Source: Bacteroidia bacterium (GTDB taxonomy: Bacteria; Bacteroidota; Bacteroidia; Flavobacteriales_E; Vicingaceae). Taken from it: DNA of 40,766 nt. The translations under genes and the position numbers were made by a program. This document shows, one piece after another, positions 15,992 through 23,054 of the stretch. Numbering within the stretch: the first letter of the stretch is position 1; every line of letters starts with the position of its first letter. The DNA lies in the NCBI GenBank assembly GCA_030426475.1, contig JAUHYR010000015.1, forward strand, positions 1-40,766. The letters are read 5' to 3'. A model generated the notes under the pieces. It had not been told where the DNA came from and ran no database searches. It was given only the letters and a program-made list of their open reading frames with translations.

Positions 15992-16378
15992 ATGAAAAAG
16001 AATGGAATTATATTATTGGCTGCAATAAACATAGCTGTTTTAATATTTGCATTTAAACCAAGTGCCGATGATGGTGCTGAACAATACATGGTAATGACCA
16101 CCGTAGAGTCTATCATTCCCATGGGGATAGGACGCTCTAAAGTACTTATTACTTATCCTGACATGGGACAAGAAGAAGCTAAACTGGAGAACTTTTACAG
16201 CGGAGTGGGAATTAACTTTGGCAACATTCAACAAAACGATAATGACATTATGCAGCGCATCAATACGCTTTCTTCTCAAGGATGGGAGCTATACGATGTT
16301 TCTACGGGAGTACAAAGTCCTACAGACGGAGGAAAACAAGGAATTTATTTAACCAGATATTTATTTAGAAAAGGATAA
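15992..16378 (+). CDS. hypothetical exported or membrane-anchored protein
   Basis: 128 residues with an N-terminal hydrophobic segment (IILLAAINIAVLIFAF) that may be a signal anchor. The rest is soluble. The pattern INTLSSQGWELYDVSTG followed by YLTRYLFRKG is reminiscent of small DUF4177-like domains (a two-stranded unit with GWEL), but I would not assign it. A TACATTTG -7-like element lies at 15949-15956 without a good upstream partner. It ends before a strong terminator. Confidence 0.65.
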   Translation: MKKNGIILLAAINIAVLIFAFKPSADDGAEQYMVMTTVESIIPMGIGRSKVLITYPDMGQEEAKLENFYSGVGINFGNIQQNDNDIMQRINTLSSQGWELYDVSTGVQSPTDGGKQGIYLTRYLFRKG

Positions 16379-16397
16379 ACGATTCTGATAAAAAATG

Positions 16398-16422
16398 ACC
16401 CTGACAATGTCAGGGTTTTTTT
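16398..16422 (+). terminator. intrinsic terminator
   Basis: Stem ACCCTGACA/TGTCAGGGT with a short AT loop followed by a run of seven T, 19 bp after the stop of the preceding gene. Confidence 0.92.
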
Positions 16423-16459
16423 GGCTTTGTTTTGTAATATTGCAACAAAATAGAAAACA

Positions 16460-17170
16460 ATGGGAAGAGCATTTGAATACCGAAGAGCGGCAAAAGAAAA
16501 AAGATGGGACAAGATGTCCAGAGTGTTTCCAAGGCTGGCAAAAGCCATTACTATGGCAGCAAAAGAAGGCGGTGCCGACTTAGAAATGAACGCCAAGCTG
16601 AGAACGGCCGTTCAAAATGCTAAGGCGCAAAACATGCCGAAAGACAACATTGAGGCAGCCATAAAAAGAGCTTCGGGAAAAGATGCCGAAAGCTATACCG
16701 AAATTAATTACGAAGGAAAAGGACCTTACGGAGTATTGGTATTTATAGAATGTGCTACAGACAATCCCACTCGTACCGTTGCCAACATTAAATCTTATTT
16801 CAATAAGTTTGACTGTTCATTAGTGCCTACCGGTTCATTAGAGTTTTTGTTTGACAGAAAAGCAGTGTTTGAGTTTAACAAGCCCGAAGGCAAAGACATG
16901 GAAGAGCTGGAGCTGGAACTGATAGACGGTGGCCTGCAAAGCATGGAAGAAAACGAAGGCGTAATTTATGTATATACCGACTATACTGATTTTGGAAACA
17001 TGTCCGAAGTATTGGAAAAGCTAGGCATAGAAGTAAGCAAATCTTCCTTGCAACGCATACCCAACAACCCCACCGAATTTACCGAAGAACAATTAGTGGA
17101 TATTGAGAAACTGCTGGATAAGATTGATGAAGACGATGATGTGCAGGCGGTGTACAACAATATTGCTTAA
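16460..17170 (+). CDS. YebC/PmpR-family regulator
   Basis: 236-residue cytoplasmic protein of the YebC/TACO1 family. N-terminal [34 protein letters not shown] and [16 protein letters not shown] are family signatures, followed by [23 protein letters not shown] and an acidic C terminus. Members act as DNA-binding regulators or, as shown more recently for some, in translation of difficult peptide sequences. The role in this organism is open. The gene stands alone between two terminators. Confidence 0.93.
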   Translation: MGRAFEYRRAAKEKRWDKMSRVFPRLAKAITMAAKEGGADLEMNAKLRTAVQNAKAQNMPKDNIEAAIKRASGKDAESYTEINYEGKGPYGVLVFIECATDNPTRTVANIKSYFNKFDCSLVPTGSLEFLFDRKAVFEFNKPEGKDMEELELELIDGGLQSMEENEGVIYVYTDYTDFGNMSEVLEKLGIEVSKSSLQRIPNNPTEFTEEQLVDIEKLLDKIDEDDDVQAVYNNIA

Positions 17171-17200
17171 CCCGCTCCTTTAGGAGAGGAAAAAACAATT

Positions 17201-17242
17201 ACCCCCTTAATGGTTAAACCTTGGTTTTAAAGGGGTTTTTTT
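17201..17242. terminator. bidirectional terminator inside the 3' end of the lipoprotein gene
   Basis: ACCCCCTTAA (17201-17210) pairs with TTAAAGGGGT (17227-17236, one mismatch), with T runs on both strands: TTTTTTT after the plus-strand arm and TTGTTTTTT after the minus-strand arm. It serves the convergent yebC and DUF3298-like genes; the stem includes the last codons of the latter. Confidence 0.7.
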
Positions 17243-18001
17243 GTTGCTTTTGATTTTTATCCATTCTTTCTTAATGAAATTATTCCCTTCATCTAAAGGA
17301 AGCAAAGACCTTGTTGCGACACAAGCCCATGATAGATTTGGATTGATATAAATACCATTTTCAGTAAATGAAAAATCAAGATTTTTATATGGCCAACCCC
17401 ATTCTATACAATCATTCGTGTGTTGTTCTGCATATCGAACAAATTCAGTCGAATCATTTTTATTATACAAGCTAAAAATATCATTGATTTGAATCAGCTT
17501 ATTTGTATTTAAATTAAAATTGAATGTACTCCGCACATAATTGTGATGATTTCCTCCCTCTGTATATGTATCAATAATATTAGAGACACTAATGATTTTA
17601 CTGTCCGTATAAATTTCCACAGGTCTTAATAGGAAAGAATGTATTATATCAATAGGAGAGTTTTCGTTATACGAGTCTATATAACTTTGCTCAATTGTTA
17701 TTAGGCCTTTTACAAATTGCTGTATTTCTTGATTGAACTTTTTATTCTCCAATAGATTAGACTGCAAGCAATAAGCTGTATAACTGGCTCTTGATATTGT
17801 ATCGTAAATCGTAATACTATCTAAATAGAAGTTCTTCGGAAGTTCAATGTTTGGGAATTCATACGTTGTGGACGGAAAGGATATTTTAGTTGAATTACTC
17901 AATGAATCCCTTCCTCTACTGTCGGAATGGCTTTCCTCTATAAAATTGCACGAACAAGCGAGTGCAAGAAGAAAAAGTTGTATTGTATTAAGCTTATTCA
18001 T
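17207..18001 (-). CDS. lipoprotein with DUF3298/DUF4163-like domain
   Basis: 264 residues. Lipoprotein signal with lipobox LALAC (Cys about 16), so anchored in a membrane facing the periplasm or surface. Residues 35-255 match the pattern of DUF3298-type proteins: paired strands, then YTEGGNHHNYVRSTFNFNL with KLIQINDIFSLY, and a final ENGIYINPNLSWACVATRSLLPL (these proteins usually show a Y-x-x-G-G-x-H motif followed by the same strand pair). Related domains occur in RsiV/PdaC-like proteins. Start codon and the stop of the upstream T9SS gene share one base (TAATG), so the two are cotranscribed. Function unknown. Confidence 0.7.
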   Translation of the reverse strand: MNKLNTIQLFLLALACSCNFIEESHSDSRGRDSLSNSTKISFPSTTYEFPNIELPKNFYLDSITIYDTISRASYTAYCLQSNLLENKKFNQEIQQFVKGLITIEQSYIDSYNENSPIDIIHSFLLRPVEIYTDSKIISVSNIIDTYTEGGNHHNYVRSTFNFNLNTNKLIQINDIFSLYNKNDSTEFVRYAEQHTNDCIEWGWPYKNLDFSFTENGIYINPNLSWACVATRSLLPLDEGNNFIKKEWIKIKSNKKTPLKPRFNH

Positions 18002-19167
18002 TATAACTTTATAAACCTTTTAGGAAGCCCATTCACATTTAAAATATAAGCTCCCGGCTTAAGAAAAGAAATGTCGATTTTGTATCCACCATTCTGCTGA
18101 ACAAGTAAATTCTGTTTTAATAATTGCCCGGATACATTATAAATTGAATACACGAGTTGGTTTTGAGGATTATCTAGAGCTAAGAATATGAAATCTTTAG
18201 CCGGGTTGGGAAAGATTTTAATATCATTCACTTTTGGATTGTTTTCTAGTCCTGCCACAATAGTTGATGTTAGCATATACGTCCATACATCATTATTAAT
18301 TGTGCTTAACTTAATGGTCGCATTATGGTTAAGCAATACCAGCCCGGGAGGCTGTGTAGTGTAAAGGCATCGGGAGTTTCCATAGGGAGAAGAAATGTTG
18401 TCAACAAAGGTAGTATCGTCACTTGCAAGCATTCCTAGCCCTGAAATGTTTGCAAACTGTTTGGAAAAAGCCACCACTTCATCATTGAGGCTTAAATAAG
18501 AATAATGCCTGTTTATTGGTGTTGTGCCTGCCTGATTTAGCCAGTTTGCAGGGCCCGAAAAAAAGTTGCTATAATCATTAGGGCCCGAAAACATTAAAAC
18601 CCTTTCAACCAAATATTGCTTTGCAAGATAACAGGCGTGACCGGATCCCTGAGAGTGTCCGCCTACTAATACTTTTGACCAATTTATTGAAGACGGAGAA
18701 GCTAAGTACTGCCCCCAATTTTGTGAAGGATAAGTTACGTCCAGGTATTTTATCAGCTTTAAGGTTCTTGTATAAATAGAGTTTAAACTGTCAACCGTTA
18801 CATCATTGCTTATAGATGTACCAAAACATACTTCTTGTCGGTATTTATCAAACACAAGAGGGTCATTACTATTTGCCAGGCTGGCAGCTGCAACGTTGTT
18901 GGGATAACTTAAATTAATAAAGTCAAATCCAAGGTTGGCAGCATGAAGCCTTAGTGCATTATAATCTTTTGAGCTGCTGCTTCCGGTTCCACCGATAAAA
19001 AGGAACAGCTTATTTACCGGAGAGGTTGTATTGATGCTAATAGCGCTGCTATCTTCCGTTGGAGAATAGTTTACATCTGTTAACACGGGCTTTACATAAT
19101 AGGTTTGCACCTGACCGTAACAGATACCTATTGAAAAAAGCATTAAAAAAAGAATCGTTTTTTTCAT
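18001..19167 (-). CDS. secreted alpha/beta-hydrolase-like protein with T9SS sorting domain
   Basis: 388 residues starting at ATG 19167 (a GTG directly before it is possible). Signal peptide with core ILFLMLFSIGICYG. Residues about 50-280 look like an alpha/beta hydrolase: strand LFLFIGGTGSS, then nucleophile elbow VLVGGHSQGSGHACYL with candidate Ser in GHSQG, and MFSGPNDYSNFF after it. A catalytic His may be in NHNATI near residue 293. Residues about 315-388 are a T9SS type A domain (KIFPNPAKDFIFL, YNVSGQLLKQ, LKPGAYILNV, KRFIKL). A secreted esterase- or lipase-like enzyme is likely; substrate unknown. The downstream lipoprotein is coupled by a one-base overlap. Confidence 0.78.
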   Translation of the reverse strand: MKKTILFLMLFSIGICYGQVQTYYVKPVLTDVNYSPTEDSSAISINTTSPVNKLFLFIGGTGSSSSKDYNALRLHAANLGFDFINLSYPNNVAAASLANSNDPLVFDKYRQEVCFGTSISNDVTVDSLNSIYTRTLKLIKYLDVTYPSQNWGQYLASPSSINWSKVLVGGHSQGSGHACYLAKQYLVERVLMFSGPNDYSNFFSGPANWLNQAGTTPINRHYSYLSLNDEVVAFSKQFANISGLGMLASDDTTFVDNISSPYGNSRCLYTTQPPGLVLLNHNATIKLSTINNDVWTYMLTSTIVAGLENNPKVNDIKIFPNPAKDFIFLALDNPQNQLVYSIYNVSGQLLKQNLLVQQNGGYKIDISFLKPGAYILNVNGLPKRFIKL

Positions 19168-19176
19168 CACTTCGGT

Positions 19177-19566
19177 TTATTGCGGAATTTCTTCCACCAA
19201 TATTTTATTGCCCGACAGGTCAAAGTAAGAGCAAGTCATCTTATCCATAACAACAGCCCACTTCTCAACGCCTGATTTGGCCGCATCATTGCAGAATGTA
19301 GGATAATCGGTTTTTCCGCTTTGGTGAGCCCTTAAGTCTAGTTTAAACTTCTCTTTGTCGGATGTTTTTGCAAGTACTAAAGTATCATATTTTGCCGGAG
19401 ATGTAATTTTATAATCATTAGCTCCGTAGTAGTTGATGTGCCCATCTATTACAAAAGTTTCGTAATGAGAAACGCCTAATTTTTTCAGGTCTTGAATGTA
19501 GGCGGGAAAGTCTGCTCCGGACTTCACCTTGCCGTGAGCCTCTTTAATTTGTTCTAGTGTAAACAT
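19177..19566 (-). CDS. DUF1398 family protein
   Basis: 129-residue cytoplasmic protein. FTLEQIKEAHGKVKSGADFP, LKKLGVSHYETFVIDGHINYYG and HQSGKTDYPTFCNDAAKSGVEKW are the familiar blocks of DUF1398 (YbcV-like) proteins, full length. The biochemical role is unknown. It lies 9 bp upstream of the T9SS hydrolase-like gene on the same strand, so it may be the first gene of that operon. The attC-like element at 19610 begins 43 bp upstream of its start. Confidence 0.82.
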   Translation of the reverse strand: MFTLEQIKEAHGKVKSGADFPAYIQDLKKLGVSHYETFVIDGHINYYGANDYKITSPAKYDTLVLAKTSDKEKFKLDLRAHQSGKTDYPTFCNDAAKSGVEKWAVVMDKMTCSYFDLSGNKILVEEIPQ

Positions 19567-19609
19567 TGTTTATGTTATTTTTCGATTGTGTATGATATAT
19601 TTAAGTGAC

Positions 19610-19676
19610 CGCCAACGTTCCGGCTAAAAAGCGTTGCTGTCCCGCAGGGTGCTATGCACTATACACATTGTTGTGC
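19610..19676 (-). repeat. attC-like imperfect palindrome at the 3' edge of the GNAT insert
   Basis: On the minus strand after the GNAT stop: GCACAAC (19670-19676) ... GTTGGCG (19610-19616), with internal arms CACAACAATGTG and CTTTTTAGCCGGAACGTTG. The ends are inverted repeats of each other in the CAAC/GTTG core, as in attC sites. CGGCTAAA and TTGTTRKGC elements are shared with 8699-8747. It is a candidate gene-cassette recombination site. Confidence 0.45.
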
Positions 19677-19686
19677 TTTCGTGTTT

Positions 19687-20148
19687 TTACTGACTCATGT
19701 GATAATTAATAATTTCCACATCTTTCATCATATTTTTGTTTTCTCTAATTACTTTAAATCCTTTGGTTTCAAAAAATGGTCGAGCAGTTTTGCTTACATC
19801 AGAAGTCAACTTTTCAAAACCAAGTTCTAATGATTTAGCTTTCAGTTTTTCAAATATCAAATTGGCGATTCCTTTTCTCAAGAAATCCTTATGCACATAC
19901 ATGAAGTCCAAATAATTTCCATTCTCCAAAGAACCATATCCAACCATTTTATTGTTAATCTCAGCTATTAAAAAGTATTGATTGGCTAAAATGGATTTCC
20001 ATCTTTCTTTATTTTCAACGGAAGAAACCCAAGCGTCAATCTGTTGCTTATTATATTCATTTTTGCAAGTACTTTTAATTGTCTCAACAAACAATTCCTG
20101 TATTTCTTCTAAATCGTTAAGGTTTGCCTGTCTAAATTTTAAGTCCAT
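19687..20148 (-). CDS. GNAT-family N-acetyltransferase
   Basis: 153 residues from ATG 20148; an upstream TTG reading (20175) would begin inside the flanking repeat and add residues before the usual MxxxFRxA start, so I reject it. GNAT fold: N-terminal LKFRQANLNDLEEIQELFVE, central strand YFLIAEINNKMVGYGSL, then YLDFMYVHKDFLRKGIANLIFEKL, where the acetyl-CoA loop has R-K-G-I-A in place of the common R/Q-G-x-G-x-G/A. ARPFFETKGFKVI closes the fold. It transfers an acetyl group from acetyl-CoA to an unknown amine. Flanked on both sides by attC-like elements, it looks like a single-gene cassette. Confidence 0.85.
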   Translation of the reverse strand: MDLKFRQANLNDLEEIQELFVETIKSTCKNEYNKQQIDAWVSSVENKERWKSILANQYFLIAEINNKMVGYGSLENGNYLDFMYVHKDFLRKGIANLIFEKLKAKSLELGFEKLTSDVSKTARPFFETKGFKVIRENKNMMKDVEIINYHMSQ

Positions 20149-20169
20149 TTTTTTTGAATTTCGCATGAA

Positions 20170-20213
20170 GCACAACTATTGGCTAAATGGCATATGTCTC
20201 ATAACCAACCGTT
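20170..20213 (-). repeat. attC-like remnant at the 5' edge of the GNAT insert
   Basis: On the minus strand it ends in GTTGTGC (complement of GCACAAC at 20170-20176), which would be the cassette junction, preceded by CATTTAGCC and GACATATGCC. The stretch 20176-20205 matches 24 of 30 positions with 10822-10851 at the edge of the restriction-modification insert. A further GGCTAAA copy lies at 20291-20297 within CCGGCTAAACGGC. Confidence 0.45.
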
Positions 20214-20361
20214 ATGGATATAAAAATAATACTTTTTCGCTTTAAACGCATACATTATATTAAGCTGCCTGATTTTATGTATAATTGGCCGGCTAAACGG
20301 CACGCCCCAATAAAAGAAGTTAAATTTTTAACATTTTTTAAATACTAAAAACCTAAAAAGC

Positions 20362-20472
20362 TGCGTTTTTAACATCAGAACTTGAAAAAGTCAGGTACAG
20401 AAAGAAGAAACAAATAAATGTAATACATTCATTTTGCCTGACAAGTGAAGCTAAAAACAAAAGGAGGATATT
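20362..20472 (+). promoter_or_regulatory. structured leader of the second 168-residue gene
   Basis: Counterpart of 7659-7771. TGCGTTTTTA at 20362-20371; stem GTCAGG (20390-20395) with CCTGAC (20437-20442) enclosing 41 nt beginning TACAGAAAGA; AAGTGAAG block; Shine-Dalgarno AGGAGG (20462-20467) 5 nt before ATG. The stem differs from copy 1 (GTCGGG/CCCGAC) by a matched change on both arms, while the loops have diverged. This supports a selected RNA structure. Confidence 0.6.
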
Positions 20473-20979
20473 ATGTGTCCTTATAACAACATCTCGGAGA
20501 ACCTAAGCACCGGAGATTACAATCAAATTATCAATCGTATTAATGCCATTAAAGCAGCTTTGCCATTTTTGGTAAACCTTACTGCCGATGAGCGTAGAAG
20601 CGGACTAAAAATGGGCGACAAAAGTCTGGCGTTTGTTAGCAAGTGTCTGGAGTACGCTTCGGCACATCCTAACTTGGTGCCGCCTTACCTAAATGTGGCG
20701 GAGTTTCAAAAAGACCATGACTTGCGCGAGCAACTGCTGCACATTATCAGAGAGCTGAACACTTTGGTAGAGGCGGTTGATGATACTATTTTGGCGCTGG
20801 GCAAAGAAGAGTTTGAGCAGGCGCTTATTTTTTACAATAGTGTAAAGCAAGCCGCCAAAGGCAACGTACCCGGCACGGGTGCTATTGTAGAAGACCTTGC
20901 CGAACGGTTTCCGGGCAATTCTTCCTCTGCCGATAATGGCGATGGAACAACGCCCGAACCGCCTGCGCCTAGTTCGTAA
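20473..20979 (+). CDS. uncharacterised helical protein, copy 2 of a paralogous pair
   Basis: 168 residues, closely similar to the protein at 7772. Identical long blocks include GDYNQIINRINAIKAALPFL, EYASAHPNLVPPYLNV and EEFEQALIFYNSVKQAAKG. About 20 substitutions in the first 148 residues, mostly conservative; copy 2 has cysteines at positions 2 and 58 where copy 1 has Ala. The C-terminal 20 residues diverge freely (Ser/Asp/Gly/Pro/Thr rich), which suggests a disordered tail. No signal peptide. Intracellular, probably oligomeric helical protein; function unknown. Leader, terminator and 21-bp array are all kept as in copy 1. Confidence 0.85.
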   Translation: MCPYNNISENLSTGDYNQIINRINAIKAALPFLVNLTADERRSGLKMGDKSLAFVSKCLEYASAHPNLVPPYLNVAEFQKDHDLREQLLHIIRELNTLVEAVDDTILALGKEEFEQALIFYNSVKQAAKGNVPGTGAIVEDLAERFPGNSSSADNGDGTTPEPPAPSS

Positions 20980-21009
20980 AGAATTCTTTCTTGTTTTTTC
21001 AGTTCTGGT

Positions 21010-21053
21010 AAACACCGCCCGTGCTCTTTGTAGCCTGGCGGTGTTTCTTTTTT
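21010..21053 (+). terminator. intrinsic terminator after the second 168-residue gene
   Basis: Perfect 10-bp stem AAACACCGCC/GGCGGTGTTT (21010-21019 with 21037-21046), loop of 17 nt, then C and a run of T. It is homologous to 8310-8350, with compensatory differences. Confidence 0.88.
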
Positions 21054-21208
21054 GCATCCGCTTCGCCCATCATTTACTCAAAAGCAGGCTTATTTTATTC
21101 AACATAGACCTTTTATTGCTCCGTGAAGAGGAAACATGCCTCTAAAATAGCGTATTAAACAATCGAATTAGCGTACGGAAGGTCAGAAGAGGTGTGCAGA
21201 GGCTCGGC

Positions 21209-21439
21209 AGCAACGTATACTACGCCAAAGCTGACGCAACTTGCGTCAAGCGTGTCGCATTTTACGCCAACGGAGACGCTACGAGCGCCAACGGTGCCGA
21301 AACTTTCGCCTAAAGAGGCGTTCGGAACGCCAACGCTTGCGAAATTTACGCCTCAAGAGCCGTAGCGAACGCCATTAATGGCGTAACTTACGCCAAACGA
21401 GACGCACATTACGTCAAAGCCGACCCTTTTTACGCCAAA
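21209..21439. repeat. array of eleven 21-bp palindromic repeats (copy 2)
   Basis: Eleven units in exact 21-bp phase: the CG(C/T)C end of each unit begins at 21223, 21244, 21265, 21286, 21307, 21328, 21349, 21370, 21391, 21412 and 21433. Each is a 15-nt palindrome plus a 6-nt spacer. Three are perfect and different: GACGCAACTTGCGTC (21233-21247), GGCGTTCGGAACGCC, GGCGTAACTTACGCC. So both arms change together between units. The CGCCAA-type spacer is shared with array 1. One stop codon breaks the minus-strand heptad frame and one the plus-strand frame. Between the terminator and this array (21054-21208) I see no gene. Confidence 0.78.
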
Positions 21440-21466
21440 TTGGCAGAGATAGATAAAACAATAAAG

Positions 21467-22075
21467 TTATTTTATAGAGCGTAAATGTTCTAAAAGGAGT
21501 CTTTTATTGTTCTTTGCCTTTTCATGAGGCTCATTCATTTTCAGTATTATATTTTTTGCAATACTATCAATGGATAGATTATTACAAATAGGGTTTTTTA
21601 TATGCTCTAAAAAGTAAAAAAAGTTTTTGTTGTCGCTAACGGGTAAACCATAGTCTAGCATTTGAGGATCTTGTTCCAGGATTAAAAAAACAACTTTGTT
21701 GGTAAGGGTGTAATAAACGCCTGTTTCACTTGGTTCAAGAGATGCTATAAAAGCAGAAATGTCTTGATGGTAAAGAAAATTGTTTATGGTATCTCCATTT
21801 GAGTCGCGAACATACCCTCTTTTTTCCTTGTGGTTGAACTTGTCGAGTATGTGAAGGTGCATTTGATAAGCTTTTCGGGTAATAGTGTCATATACAAAGT
21901 TACAATCCGATAGTTGACTGTGTTTGCTTTCTGTATTGGGAGTTTGAACCAAACTCAAAGAATCATGATAGGTAGAAGAGTTTTTATTAAGGTTTTCTGG
22001 TTCCTTGTGTTCTTCTCTGCAACCTGAAATAATCAATAAAAACAACGAAAAAGAAAAGAATACTATTGTTTTCAT
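21467..22075 (-). CDS. hypothetical lipoprotein
   Basis: 202 residues with a lipoprotein signal: hydrophobic FFSFSLFLLII then lipobox ISGC (Cys about 19), followed by a charged Ser/Asn-rich linker. Residues 50-190 are a mixed fold with a single pair of segments (YDTITRKAYQMHLHILDKF, VVFLILEQDPQMLDYGLPV) and a basic C terminus. No family recognised. It is separated by 18 bp from the upstream bestrophin gene on the same strand, so probably cotranscribed with it. The 21-bp array ends 28 bp beyond its stop. Confidence 0.65.
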   Translation of the reverse strand: MKTIVFFSFSLFLLIISGCREEHKEPENLNKNSSTYHDSLSLVQTPNTESKHSQLSDCNFVYDTITRKAYQMHLHILDKFNHKEKRGYVRDSNGDTINNFLYHQDISAFIASLEPSETGVYYTLTNKVVFLILEQDPQMLDYGLPVSDNKNFFYFLEHIKNPICNNLSIDSIAKNIILKMNEPHEKAKNNKRLLLEHLRSIK

Positions 22076-22093
22076 ATATAAAGGCTTTAGCTT

Positions 22094-22963
22094 TTATTTA
22101 ATCAGCACCTCATCAACGTTTGCTTTTATTTTTTGGCAGAGCTCATCGGTGGGTAAGTCGTTATCGTCAGTGCCAAAAGGGTCTTCTATTTCTTCTGCCA
22201 GTATTTCTATACTTACCAAAATGTAAAACACAAAAGTGGTAAGCAAAATAGACCAATAGCCAAAGGAAGAAACAAACGCCAGCGGCATGGTGGTAACGTA
22301 AATAAAAATAAACTTCTTTAAAAAGAGGCTGTACGAATAGGGAATGGGGGTGTTTTTAATTCGCTCGCAGGCACCGGTAATGTCAGAAAATGTTTTGAGG
22401 TTGGTGTCTAACACCAGGTAATCGGTTTCGGTAATTTGTCCGTTTTGTTTTATCGTGTATAGTTTTTGGTAAATGCTTTGGGCAATGTGGTTGGGAATAT
22501 GTTCGGTCTTTTGCAGAGCTGCTTTTTCTTCTTCGGTTAAGTTAAGCTCGTTTATCAACACTCCTTTTCTTAAGTGTTCTTTTACTGCAAAGGCATAGTT
22601 ACTAATCATTCGGCTAAAGAAGTTTTTGTCTTCATTGGCAATCCCTGTAGCCGATAGTTTAATAGCCAGATTACGAGTGTTGTTTACCAGTTCGCCCCAT
22701 TTTTTTCTTCCTTCCCACCATCTGTCGTAACCTGTATTGGTTCTAAAAACAAGCAATAGTGACAGCACAAAGCCAATCAATGAATACACTGACATGAGGT
22801 CTTTCAGCAGCTTTACGTTGGGGAAGTAGGTTAGCTCTACAAACGTAATAATAGTGGTAAGCCCGGCAATGAATAAAATTTCCTGCCAAAGAATACGAAT
22901 GGTGTCGCTCTTATGAAGCGATAAAATATGAACTAACCAGCTTTTTGGGTTGTAGTTTATCAT
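22094..22963 (-). CDS. bestrophin-family (UPF0187) channel protein
   Basis: 289-residue integral membrane protein with about four hydrophobic segments. The family block LLVFRTNTGYDRWWEGRKKWGELVNNTRNLA lies near residues 70-100, and the neck/second helix pair near 210-255, ending in an acidic DPFGTDDNDLPTDELC segment that matches the Ca-binding-like DPFG-x-D-x-x-D pattern of the family. Bacterial bestrophins form pentameric cation- or anion-selective channels in the inner membrane. Confident family call; ion selectivity unknown. Confidence 0.92.
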   Translation of the reverse strand: MINYNPKSWLVHILSLHKSDTIRILWQEILFIAGLTTIITFVELTYFPNVKLLKDLMSVYSLIGFVLSLLLVFRTNTGYDRWWEGRKKWGELVNNTRNLAIKLSATGIANEDKNFFSRMISNYAFAVKEHLRKGVLINELNLTEEEKAALQKTEHIPNHIAQSIYQKLYTIKQNGQITETDYLVLDTNLKTFSDITGACERIKNTPIPYSYSLFLKKFIFIYVTTMPLAFVSSFGYWSILLTTFVFYILVSIEILAEEIEDPFGTDDNDLPTDELCQKIKANVDEVLIK

Positions 22964-22970
22964 AGCAAGG

Positions 22971-23002
22971 CAAAGATAGTAATTGCCTTTAGACAGGATA
23001 AA
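22971..23002 (-). promoter_or_regulatory. Bacteroidota-type promoter of the bestrophin gene
   Basis: Minus strand TTTA, 20 bp, TATCTTTG (perfect TAnnTTTG), ending 8 bp before the ATG at 22963. Confidence 0.5.
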
Positions 23003-23054
23003 ATGTTGAAAGAGCTATCTCTTAAAGGGTTAAAATATAGAAATAAATTATTTC

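Noticed and set aside
21209-21439. CRISPR or simple microsatellite in array 2
   Set aside because: Units differ strongly and keep symmetry instead of sequence; neither type of repeat fits.
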